From Planctomycetota bacterium (lineage in GTDB: Bacteria > Planctomycetota > Phycisphaerae > FEN-1346 > JAACEH01), in the NCBI GenBank assembly GCA_016935955.1, contig JAFGPY010000263.1, positions 1-35,369 on the forward strand: 35,369 nt of DNA. The letters are read 5' to 3'. Within the stretch, counting starts at the first letter, position 1; every line of letters starts with the position of its first letter. The position numbers and the translations under genes are program-made. The notes under the pieces are model-generated. The model made no database searches, had not been told where the DNA came from, and worked only from the letters and a program-made list of their open reading frames with translations. This document shows positions 1 through 6,671 of the stretch, piece by piece.

Positions 1-808
1 CATCCTGGAGAAGGGCCTGCTGCTGAAGATGCGTTTCGACCTGGACCAGTACATCAACCTGCGTCCGGTGAAGCTGTACCCCGGCGTCGAAACGCCCCTG
101 GCCAACCGCGGCCCCGAAGACATCGACTTCGTCATCATCCGCGAGAACACCGAAGGCCTGTACACGGGCATGGGCGGCATCGCCTACAAGGGCACCAAGA
201 ACGAGGTGGCCACGCAGATCATGTGCAACACGCGGATGGGCGTGGAGCGGTGCATCCGCTACGCGTTCGACTTCTGCCGCAAGCGCAACGACAAGAAGAT
301 GCTGACGCTGGTGGCCAAGACGAACGTGCTGACCTTCGCCCACGACCTGTGGTGGCGGGCGTTCAACGAGGTGGGCGAAGAGTACCAGGACATCAAGCGC
401 GACTACAACCACGTGGACGCGTGCTGCATGTGGCAGGTGAAAAACCCGGACTACTACGACACGATCGTCGTCTGCAACATGTTCGGCGACATCATCACGG
501 ACCTGGCGGCGATGATCCAGGGCGGCATGGGCGTGGCGGCCGGCGGCAACATCAACCCCGAGGGCGTCAGCATGTTCGAACCCATCGGCGGCAGCGCTCC
601 GAAGTACACCGGCCAGGGCGTGATCAACCCGATCGCAGCCATCGGCTCGATGAAGATGATGCTGGACTTCCTGGGCGAGGACAAGGCGGCCGCCCGTGTT
701 GAGAAGGCCATCATGGACGTCACCGGTACGAAGATGAAGAGTATGAGCGCCGGCAAGATGGGCTACTCGACGAGCCAGGTCGGCGACCTGGTGTGCGAGG
801 CCCTCTGA
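1..808 (+). CDS. Isocitrate/isopropylmalate dehydrogenase family protein (5' end missing)
   Basis: The gene begins before the window; codons are read from base 2 and 268 residues remain. The family carries out metal- and NAD(P)-dependent oxidative decarboxylation of 2-hydroxy acids such as isocitrate or 3-isopropylmalate in the cytoplasm. Visible signatures are the NLRPVKLYPG stretch near the start, IRENTEGLYTG (substrate loop), the metal-binding Asp pair in MFGDIITDLAA, and the coenzyme loop EPIGGSAPKYTG. The last carries the Lys-Tyr pair seen in NADP-specific isocitrate dehydrogenase, where NAD enzymes normally have Asp-Ile. The substrate cannot be settled from this fragment; isocitrate, isopropylmalate and tartrate-type enzymes are all possible. 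A hairpin follows the stop codon. The family call is secure, the substrate is not. Confidence 0.9.
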   Translation, partial: ILEKGLLLKMRFDLDQYINLRPVKLYPGVETPLANRGPEDIDFVIIRENTEGLYTGMGGIAYKGTKNEVATQIMCNTRMGVERCIRYAFDFCRKRNDKKMLTLVAKTNVLTFAHDLWWRAFNEVGEEYQDIKRDYNHVDACCMWQVKNPDYYDTIVVCNMFGDIITDLAAMIQGGMGVAAGGNINPEGVSMFEPIGGSAPKYTGQGVINPIAAIGSMKMMLDFLGEDKAAARVEKAIMDVTGTKMKSMSAGKMGYSTSQVGDLVCEAL

Positions 809-841
809 CGGGCGATTCGGCGTGCTTCATCACACAAAACG

Positions 842-871
842 GGCGACGGTTCCCCCGGGGGGGCCGTCGCC
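842..871 (+). terminator. Hairpin, probable terminator of the dehydrogenase gene
   Basis: Perfect arms GGCGACGG (842-849) and CCGTCGCC (864-871) enclose a C/G-rich loop that can pair further. The hairpin lies 33 bases after the stop, is preceded by AAAAC and followed by a weakly T-rich CGCTTCTTG. It has no clean T tract, so termination is inferred from position and stem strength. Confidence 0.5.
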
Positions 872-944
872 GCTTCTTGCGCCGAGTGACGACCGTATGA
901 CATCATGTTGCTTATGTCACAATTGCGGCTAATCTTCTCGTTGT

Positions 945-1132
945 AAACTGCCGATGGGTTGATATGCAGGGTCGTCTGAAAAAGTGTCCCCACACGTCAG
1001 ACGCCCCTGGGAGGGCGAGAGACCGTCCCTTGCCGGAGCGGACCCGGCATCTCTGGACACTTGCCCTTGTGCCCTGAGCGAACCGGCACGTTATACCCCC
1101 TGCGTGCCGATACGCGACAGGGCACTTCTTTT
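945..1132 (+). ncRNA. Candidate structured RNA or multi-hairpin region
   Basis: This gap between converging genes holds three strong inverted repeats in a row. The first, 967-1009, pairs CAGGG then CGTCTGA with TCAGACG then CCCTG, with an inner GTGT/ACAC stem closed by CCCC. The second, 1031-1049, is TGCCGG/CCGGCA with outer AGAGA/TCTCT. The third, 1069-1125, is GTGCCCTG/CAGGGCAC around an inner CGGCACG/CGTGCCG and is followed by TTCTTTT, as in an intrinsic terminator on the plus strand. No convincing protein and no known RNA family is visible. A TAAACT box at 944-949 could serve as a -10, but its -35 is poor. The third hairpin could instead end the minus-strand gene whose stop lies 11 bases away. 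Confidence 0.3.
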
Positions 1133-1136
1133 GGCC

Positions 1137-2273
1137 TCAGGACGCCTTCAGTGCGTCCCGCTGTGCGGCCTCCTGGCGGCGGCGATCCTTGGCGGCCTGC
1201 GAGAAGTAGGCTTCCCAGGCGAAGAAGACGGCTCCGGCCAGCAGCAGCAGACCGACCAGCGGCCCGCTGACGATGAAGAACATCGGCGAGGCCAGTTTCA
1301 TCAGTGCCGGGACCTCGTGCTTCTCGAAGTCGCCTTCGATGGGCACGTCCTGGATGCCCGACTTGGTGACGCGGTAATAGCTGACCGTCGTGATGGGCTT
1401 GCCGTTGGAGGGATCGACGAACCCTTCTCCCTGCCACTTGACGAGCTTGTACGTGTAGAGGGCGTCCTCGCCGCGCCCGACGCGGGTCATGGCCACCAGC
1501 GGCAGGTCGACCTCGCGAAGCAGGCGACGCTGCGGCTTGGTCGTGGCAGTCGCGGTCTCATCGGGAGTCTCCACGGTCTCGTTGCGAATGGCTTCGTTGT
1601 CGACGGGCGCCGCGACAACCGGGACCGGGGCTGCGGCCAAGTCCACCTCGTAGAACCAGTAGCCGCGCCGCTCGACGGCCATCTCTTTGTTCTCGTAGTT
1701 GATGATCCACGCGCCGCTACGGAGCGTCGGTTTGACACCGTTCAGGGTGAAGTCGTCGCCGTTGGTCCAGTCGCCCGGGTAAATGTCGGGCTGCACTTCG
1801 ACGCGCTCGTACTCGGTCGCTTCCGGTGTCTTCGGCACCCTGGCGTACATGTGCGAAATCTTGACGCCCGAGGCCGGATCGACGGTCGTCTCCAGCTCAA
1901 TAACCTTCGGGGCGAACAACTGGCTGAGCCCGAGGGCGCCCACGCCCATCGAGGCCAGGCCGAGCACCAGGCAGGGCCAGATCATGACCTTCTTGAGCTT
2001 GGTCTGGGCCACGTTGGCCGAACGGCGTTCGGCCATGCGACGCCGGGCCATGGGGTCGCGCGGCCGGGTCTGGGCGGCGGCAGGCCGCGTGCCGCTCGGC
2101 TCGTCGTCCACGGCCACAGCCATGGCCATGGGCGGAGGGGCGGCGGGCGGCGGAGCCGACCGCCCGGGCACCGTCAGGACCTCCTGGCAGGCCGGGCAAC
2201 GGACCTGCTGCCCCGGGGTATAATCAGATACATCCAGTGCCTGTCCGCACGTGCACGTCAGTAGCTCAGCCAC
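1137..2273 (-). CDS. Zinc-ribbon membrane protein of unknown function
   Basis: A 378-residue protein. The start is a GTG at 2273 with AGGAGG six bases upstream; the frame stays open further upstream but has no supported start. The N-terminus has a CxC...CxxC zinc-ribbon pattern (CTCGQ, then CPACQ) within the first 35 residues. A Pro/Ala linker follows, then a hydrophobic segment (IWPCLVLGLASMGVGALGL), a polar domain of about 200 residues, and a second hydrophobic segment (FFIVSGPLVGLLLLAGAVFF) before a charged C-terminus. The likely topology is two membrane spans with the middle domain outside and the ribbon in the cytoplasm. I recognise no family beyond the ribbon. It diverges from the MEMO gene. 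The function is unknown; sensing or a membrane-complex role is only a guess. Confidence 0.75.
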   Translation of the reverse strand: MAELLTCTCGQALDVSDYTPGQQVRCPACQEVLTVPGRSAPPPAAPPPMAMAVAVDDEPSGTRPAAAQTRPRDPMARRRMAERRSANVAQTKLKKVMIWPCLVLGLASMGVGALGLSQLFAPKVIELETTVDPASGVKISHMYARVPKTPEATEYERVEVQPDIYPGDWTNGDDFTLNGVKPTLRSGAWIINYENKEMAVERRGYWFYEVDLAAAPVPVVAAPVDNEAIRNETVETPDETATATTKPQRRLLREVDLPLVAMTRVGRGEDALYTYKLVKWQGEGFVDPSNGKPITTVSYYRVTKSGIQDVPIEGDFEKHEVPALMKLASPMFFIVSGPLVGLLLLAGAVFFAWEAYFSQAAKDRRRQEAAQRDALKAS

Positions 2274-2343
2274 ACTTGACCTCCTGTGTCCTGTGAGTCT
2301 CGCTCGGCCCAACGAGGCCAGTACTGGAAATACGCGAGCAACC

Positions 2344-2372
2344 ATTCTAGGTTCCCTGAAAACCGGATGCAA
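2344..2372 (-). promoter_or_regulatory. Probable promoter of the zinc-ribbon membrane protein gene
   Basis: Read on the minus strand, TTGCAT (2372-2367), a 17-base spacer and TAGAAT (2349-2344). The -10 matches consensus at five of six positions, the -35 at three. The leader to the GTG start would be about 65 bases. Confidence 0.4.
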
Positions 2373-2491
2373 GGAGGCAAAAAAACGCGGAATTCCCGTG
2401 TTCGCGTACGGGGCCGATGGTACAAAAGGTGGGTTCAGCATGAGGTTTTTCGCGCTAGCGTGGGACGCGCGGGACATAGGGGTTCTTGGGG

Positions 2492-3370
2492 ATGCGACAA
2501 CCAGTCGTAGCCGGACGCTTTTACGCCGGCACAGAGCGGGCCTGCCTGGCTCATCTGCAACGCGTAGACGTTTCCGCTGACGAAATCGTTTCGTCGAAGG
2601 ATCGGCCGGTGGCGGCCGTTGTGCCGCACGCCGGATGGGATTGCAGCGGCCGCGTGGCCATGAAGGTCTACCGCGCCGTGCAACCGCATGTCGATCCTGC
2701 GGCCACGTTCGTACTGTTCGGCAGCGTGCACAGCTACGGCGTGCCGCGAGCCGGCGTCTACGCTCGGGGCCGGTGGCAGACGCCCATCGGTTCGCTGGAG
2801 GTCGACGAGGAACTTGCCGGACAGGTGCTGGCGGGCTGCGGCAAGATGGCCATCGACGATCCGTCGGCCCACACCTCGGAACACAGCATCGAGGTCCAGT
2901 TGCCGATGATCCGCTACGTCTTCGGCGAGGTGCGGATCCTGCCCATCGCCGCGCCGCCTCGGGACGACATGCCGCAGGTCGGGGCCTGCGTGGCCCGCAT
3001 CGCGCAGAACACCGGCCGCAAGATTTTCGTCGTCGGCACGACCGACATGACTCATTACGGGGCGATCGGCTACGGGTTCGCCCCGGCCGGACCGGGCAAG
3101 GCCGGCCTCGAGTGGGCCAAGAAGGAGAACGATCCGCGGATGATCCGCCTGATGGAACAGTTACAGGACGACGCGGTGATCGAAGAAGCGCGGCTGCACC
3201 AGAACGCCTGCGGCGCCGGAGCGGTTGCCGCCACGCTGGCTGCGGCCAAGGTTCTGGGCTCCGACGGCGGCAAGCTCGTCGAGTACACCACCAGCTACGA
3301 CGTCCTGCGCGACACGGTCTACGGCGACCAGATCGGCGACTTCGTCGGCTACGCGGGCATGGTCTTCTGA
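2492..3370 (+). CDS. MEMO-family protein (AmmeMemoRadiSam system protein B type)
   Basis: A 292-residue protein, a full-length match to the MEMO1/AmmeMemoRadiSam B family, structurally related to class III extradiol dioxygenases. It opens with the family's typical MRQPVVAGRFYAG, which favours the ATG at 2492 over an in-frame TTG six bases earlier. The three residues that bind metal in human MEMO1 all have counterparts: His46 in VVPHAGW, His80 in FGSVHSYG, and Cys240 in NACGAGAVA. The motifs SEHSIEVQLP and TTDMTHYG are also present. The family often sits with an AMMECR1 domain protein and a radical SAM enzyme; neither is in this window. The bacterial function is not established. The gene starts a plus-strand run but has its own 169-base gap to the next gene. 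Confidence 0.9.
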   Translation: MRQPVVAGRFYAGTERACLAHLQRVDVSADEIVSSKDRPVAAVVPHAGWDCSGRVAMKVYRAVQPHVDPAATFVLFGSVHSYGVPRAGVYARGRWQTPIGSLEVDEELAGQVLAGCGKMAIDDPSAHTSEHSIEVQLPMIRYVFGEVRILPIAAPPRDDMPQVGACVARIAQNTGRKIFVVGTTDMTHYGAIGYGFAPAGPGKAGLEWAKKENDPRMIRLMEQLQDDAVIEEARLHQNACGAGAVAATLAAAKVLGSDGGKLVEYTTSYDVLRDTVYGDQIGDFVGYAGMVF

Positions 3371-3425
3371 GACGTCCGCGGCAGATCGGGTCTGCCACAC
3401 TCCCCGCCAGACAAGCGAACAACTA

Positions 3426-3455
3426 TTGACACATCGGAACCGACCAAGCTACCAT
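3426..3455 (+). promoter_or_regulatory. Promoter of the phosphatidyltransferase gene
   Basis: TTGACA (3426-3431, perfect -35), an 18-base spacer and TACCAT (3450-3455). It lies 85 bases before the coding start, so the phosphatidyltransferase and the following isomerase can be transcribed separately from the MEMO gene. Confidence 0.6.
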
Positions 3456-3539
3456 GGCCGGCGTGTCGTCACGGTACGGCAGGTGGGCCGCGCCGCCCGG
3501 CATGTCCACGTCGTTCGGTGCATCGGGAAACCAAACGCC

Positions 3540-4157
3540 ATGATGACCTGGCCCAATCGGATTACGGTGTTGCGCATCCTGCTGCTGACGCCGTTCCTGA
3601 TTCTGCTGATCAACTCCCGCGAGTATCCGATGATGCGCTACTGGGCGCTGGGGGTCTTTGCGGCCATGGCCCTGTGCGACGCCCTGGACGGCCACCTGGC
3701 CCGCCGTCTCGATCAGCGAACGCGGCTCGGGGCGATCCTCGATCCGCTGGCCGACAAGCTCGTCCTGACGGCCACGGTTCTCATCCTCACGTCGCCCAGG
3801 TGGCTCGGCGAGGGGCGCCCCCCCTACCACATCCCGTCGTGGGTCACCGTGACGTTGCTCAGCAAGGACGGCCTGATTCTGATCGGCTTCCTGATTGTTC
3901 ACGTGATGATTGGCCACAAGGAGATGATCGGCACGACGGCCCTCGGCAAGACGGCCACCGCGCTGACGTTCGTCCTGGTGCTGCTGACGCTTGTGGCGCC
4001 CGACCTGGCCCGCCTGCCGGGACTGGCCGCCGCGATGGTGTATGGCCTTCACGTCCTCGGCGCCGTCGCGGCTGGGTTGAGCGCCGTCACGTGCCTGGAC
4101 TACATCCGCCGCGGCAGCAAACACATGGCCGCCCACAGCGGCGAGGAGAAGGTCTGA
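3540..4157 (+). CDS. pgsA: CDP-alcohol phosphatidyltransferase, probably phosphatidylglycerophosphate synthase
   Basis: A 205-residue integral membrane enzyme (204 if the second of two adjacent ATGs, at 3543, is used). It displaces CMP from CDP-diacylglycerol with an alcohol acceptor, probably glycerol 3-phosphate, the committed step to phosphatidylglycerol. The family signature D-x2-D-G-x2-A-R-x8-G-x3-D-x3-D is intact: Asp47, Asp50, Gly51, Ala54, Arg55, Gly64, Asp68, Asp72. The N-terminal TWPNRITVLRI is typical of PgsA. Four to six hydrophobic helices follow the signature. Only two bases separate its stop from the next start, so the two are translationally linked. The acceptor alcohol is not proven by sequence, so the symbol is tentative. 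Confidence 0.85.
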   Translation: MMTWPNRITVLRILLLTPFLILLINSREYPMMRYWALGVFAAMALCDALDGHLARRLDQRTRLGAILDPLADKLVLTATVLILTSPRWLGEGRPPYHIPSWVTVTLLSKDGLILIGFLIVHVMIGHKEMIGTTALGKTATALTFVLVLLTLVAPDLARLPGLAAAMVYGLHVLGAVAAGLSAVTCLDYIRRGSKHMAAHSGEEKV

Positions 4158-4159
4158 CG

Positions 4160-4972
4160 ATGGCTCAGCGCGCTCTCAACCTCGGCATCTGCACGAGCGT
4201 CTTCGGCCACCGCGACGCGCTGACGGCCGCCAAGGTTCGACGTCTCGAACAGACGGGCATCGCCTGGATCGAAATTGCCGCCCTCCAGAGCCATCACCTG
4301 AACCTCTTCGACACCGAGCGCGTGGACGAGATCATTGCGGCCATCGAGAGCAGTTCGCTCAAGGTCTGGTCGCTGCACGCCCCGTTCTCGGGCATTGCCA
4401 TGGACGATCCCGACACCCGCGAGGACGGCCTCCGCAAAATCGTTCAGGCCGCGCGAGTGGCTGCGCGGTTCGGGGCGAAGGCCGTCGTGGTTCATCCCGG
4501 TCGCGACGTCCCGAGCCGCAACCGCGATCAGGAATTCCGATGGACGCACGAGGCCATGGGCCGCGCTGTAGACCTGACGCCCGCGTCCGTCGTTCTGGCC
4601 ATGGAAACAATGAGTCTGGAGTCTCTCGGAGGGTTGCCCGACGAGATGCTGGCCCTGCTGGACGGCCTGGATGCGTCGCGTGTCGGCATCTGTCTGGACA
4701 GCGGCCACGTTCACCAGGGCCGCAACGTCCCGGACTACATCCGCCAGGTCAGCGGCCGCATCGCCACCGTCCACCTGCACGACAACTACGGCGATCACGA
4801 CGACCACGCCCTGCCGGGTGAAGGCAACCAGGACTGGCCGTCGGTGCTTGCCGCCCTGCGCGCCGCCGGATACGACGGCCCGTTGATGGGCGAGTGCGGC
4901 CTCGAGGACGCCACGCCGGAAGAGGCCGTCGGCGAGTACATCCGCCGCATGAGCGCCTTCGCCCGCACCTGA
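4160..4972 (+). CDS. Sugar phosphate isomerase/epimerase-like TIM barrel protein
   Basis: A 270-residue protein of the xylose isomerase-like TIM barrel (AP endonuclease 2) superfamily. Candidate divalent-metal ligands lie at the expected strand ends: Glu149 in LAMETMS, Asp180 and His183 in CLDSGHVH, His207 in VHLHDN, and Glu245 in MGECGL. These enzymes mostly isomerise or epimerise sugars or related polyols; some cut abasic DNA, but the compact length and the HDNYG...LPGEG segment favour a sugar substrate. The ATG at 4160 follows a GGAGAAGG ribosome site inside the end of pgsA. It converges with the flavoprotein gene, six bases away. The substrate is unknown. An inositol-like polyol for lipid head groups would fit the neighbour, but that is speculation. 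Confidence 0.8.
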   Translation: MAQRALNLGICTSVFGHRDALTAAKVRRLEQTGIAWIEIAALQSHHLNLFDTERVDEIIAAIESSSLKVWSLHAPFSGIAMDDPDTREDGLRKIVQAARVAARFGAKAVVVHPGRDVPSRNRDQEFRWTHEAMGRAVDLTPASVVLAMETMSLESLGGLPDEMLALLDGLDASRVGICLDSGHVHQGRNVPDYIRQVSGRIATVHLHDNYGDHDDHALPGEGNQDWPSVLAALRAAGYDGPLMGECGLEDATPEEAVGEYIRRMSAFART

Positions 4973-4978
4973 TCCGCC

Positions 4979-5560
4979 TCAGCCCTTGACGATCGCCCGA
5001 CCGAACTCGGCTGCCTTGTCGAGCAGCCGCTGGTCGGCAGCCGTAGCCTTTGGCTCGCCGAGCGGCGCGGCCACGAACTCGCCGCGATTGTCCATCCGCA
5101 TGAACGCGCTCTTGGCCCGAAACGCCGCCACGCACAACTCCGCCCCGTCGTAGTGTCCGCCGCCGGCCGTGACCACCAGCGCCGTCGCCTTGCCCTCGAC
5201 CAGGCTGCCGTGCTGCCCATTCGTCTGGAACGCGAACTTGCCGAACGCATAGAAGCGGTCGATCGGCGCCTTGATCTGCGCGGTCATGCCCCAGCAATAG
5301 ACCGGCGTGGCCAGGACCACCAGGTCGGCGGCCAGGATCTTCGCGTACACTTGCTGCATGTCGTCCTTAACGGAGCAGCCCGGCGCGTCGCCCACCTTCT
5401 GACAGGCGAAGCACGAGATGCAGCCGCCGATGTTCATGTCGGCCACGCGCAGCGACTCGACCTTGGCCCCCGCCGCAACCATGGCCTCGGCCATCGCGCT
5501 GCAAACGGTCTCGGTGTTACCGCCCTTGCGCGGGCTGCCCTGCAGAATCAACACGTTCAT
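4979..5560 (-). CDS. Flavodoxin-fold NAD(P)H-dependent FMN reductase / iron-sulfur flavoprotein-like
   Basis: A 193-residue protein beginning MNVLILQGSPRKGGNTE, the FMN phosphate-binding loop of the multimeric flavodoxin/NADPH-dependent FMN reductase family. The ATG at 5560 follows a GGAAAGGAAAG site; a GTG at 5584 in frame has no such site. The motif ATPVYCWGMTAQIKAPIDR is typical of the family, with Tyr and Trp near the flavin. A cysteine cluster at Cys47, Cys50, Cys53 and Cys62 resembles the compact motif that holds a 4Fe-4S cluster in archaeal iron-sulfur flavoproteins, though the last spacing (eight) is one longer than the usual range. It could act as a quinone or metal reductase or in oxidative stress; the sequence does not decide. 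Confidence 0.85.
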   Translation of the reverse strand: MNVLILQGSPRKGGNTETVCSAMAEAMVAAGAKVESLRVADMNIGGCISCFACQKVGDAPGCSVKDDMQQVYAKILAADLVVLATPVYCWGMTAQIKAPIDRFYAFGKFAFQTNGQHGSLVEGKATALVVTAGGGHYDGAELCVAAFRAKSAFMRMDNRGEFVAAPLGEPKATAADQRLLDKAAEFGRAIVKG

Positions 5561-5612
5561 GGTCTTGCTTTCCTTTCCGGCCACAGCCTGCCTACCAACG
5601 GTCCTGCCGGCC

Positions 5613-5621
5613 AGTATACCA
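5613..5621 (-). promoter_or_regulatory. Extended -10 promoter of the flavoprotein gene
   Basis: On the minus strand TGGTATACT (5621-5613) combines a TGn extension with TATACT, five of six to consensus. No good -35 is visible, as is usual for extended -10 promoters. The leader would be about 45 bases. Confidence 0.4.
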
Positions 5622-5684
5622 CGGCCGACTCCCGCGCCCAGTGTGCTGCCGTGGCGACGGCCCCTTCAGGCACATGGTTTTGAC

Positions 5685-5713
5685 TTGAACCTCACGCGAC
5701 ACCGTGCTAGTGT
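5685..5713 (+). promoter_or_regulatory. Weak candidate promoter of the HNH gene
   Basis: TTGAAC (5685-5690), a 17-base spacer and TAGTGT (5708-5713). An overlapping TTGACT at 5680 has no matching -10. If used, the leader before the GTG at 5870 would be about 150 bases. Confidence 0.25.
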
Positions 5714-5869
5714 ATTTGCGGCTCCGCGATGCCTCTTGGTCGCGGCCTTGTTTTCGAGGGTCTGCGGCCCTGGAGCTTCGATGGAAGCCTGCCTGTATGT
5801 TCACTGTGGGCGGCTTGTCTGTCATCTCGTGACGCGCGACGTAACCGCCCGGGAAAGTCGGGGTGTGTT

Positions 5870-6529
5870 GTGACGGTCGCAGTCGATTCCATCCTCGGGG
5901 CCGGAAGTGCCGACCCACTCAGCGCCAGCGTGCTGGTGCTGAACCGCCTGTTCATGGCCGTCCGCGTGATCAACGTCCGCCGGGCCTTCACCCTGCTCTA
6001 CAAGGACCTGGCCGAAGTGGTCAGCATCGAGGACGGGGCCTACGCCACTTACGACTTCTCCACCTGGACCGAGATCAGCCAGTACAAGAAGACCTTTGAG
6101 CCGGCCGAGCACGAGTGGATTCGGACCGTGCGGCTGGAGATCGCCGTGCCGCGCGTCATCCGCCTGCTGGGCTTCGACAAGGTGCCGCGGCGAGAGGTCC
6201 GCTTCAACCGCCGCAACATCTACGCCCGCGACAACAACCGTTGCCAGTATTGCGGCAAGCGGTTTCCGACCAGCGAACTGTCGCTGGACCACGTCATCCC
6301 GAAGAGCCGCGGCGGCGGCATGAACTGGGACAACGTGGTCTGCGCCTGCGTCTCGTGCAACGTCCGCAAAGGCGGCCGCACGCCGCGCGAAGCGGGCATG
6401 CACCTGACGCGCAAACCGTTCAAGCCGAAGTCCTGCCCGACGATCACGCTCCGCGCCGCCAGCCCGCGCTACCGCTCCTGGAAACACTTCCTCGATGCGG
6501 CCTACTGGAACGTCGAACTGCGCGAATAG
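5870..6529 (+). CDS. HNH endonuclease family protein
   Basis: A 219-residue protein with a C-terminal HNH module. A zinc knuckle CQYC (Cys125, Cys128) and CVSCN (Cys160, Cys163) bracket LDHVIPKSRGGG, with His141 and Asn155 as the nuclease residues. These nucleases use a beta-beta-alpha metal fold to cut DNA. The N-terminal 110 residues begin SVLVLNRLFMAVRVINVRRAF, a pattern I associate with a widespread stand-alone HNH family whose job is unknown; it is not a restriction, intron or phage packaging protein by context. GTG at 5870 is the best start: the conserved part begins about 25 residues later and the sequence upstream looks non-coding. An ATG at 5954 is possible but would cut the conserved N-terminus. 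A strong hairpin follows. Confidence 0.85.
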   Translation: MTVAVDSILGAGSADPLSASVLVLNRLFMAVRVINVRRAFTLLYKDLAEVVSIEDGAYATYDFSTWTEISQYKKTFEPAEHEWIRTVRLEIAVPRVIRLLGFDKVPRREVRFNRRNIYARDNNRCQYCGKRFPTSELSLDHVIPKSRGGGMNWDNVVCACVSCNVRKGGRTPREAGMHLTRKPFKPKSCPTITLRAASPRYRSWKHFLDAAYWNVELRE

Positions 6530-6573
6530 CACGCGCTCGCCGCCGACTCGACGTCCGTCTGCACCCGACACAA

Positions 6574-6609
6574 CACCAAAGGGCGGCCCGAATGGGTCGC
6601 CCTTTGGTG
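6574..6609. terminator. Bidirectional terminator between HNH and FKBP genes
   Basis: Perfect 12-base arms CACCAAAGGGCG (6574-6585) and CGCCCTTTGGTG (6598-6609) enclose a 12-base loop that can extend with GCCC/GGGT. The hairpin lies 44 bases past the HNH stop and 62 past the FKBP stop, as expected for a shared terminator, although neither side has a long T tract. Confidence 0.7.
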
Positions 6610-6671
6610 CAACGTCTGTCATTGTCCCACCGCCCGCGACCGTTCCGCAAACCGGACGCGGCGCCGGCACG

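Noticed and set aside
966..1079. A 37-codon plus-strand frame starting MQGRLKKCP
   Set aside because: There is no ribosome site, and it is laid over strong hairpins; structure explains the stretch better than coding.
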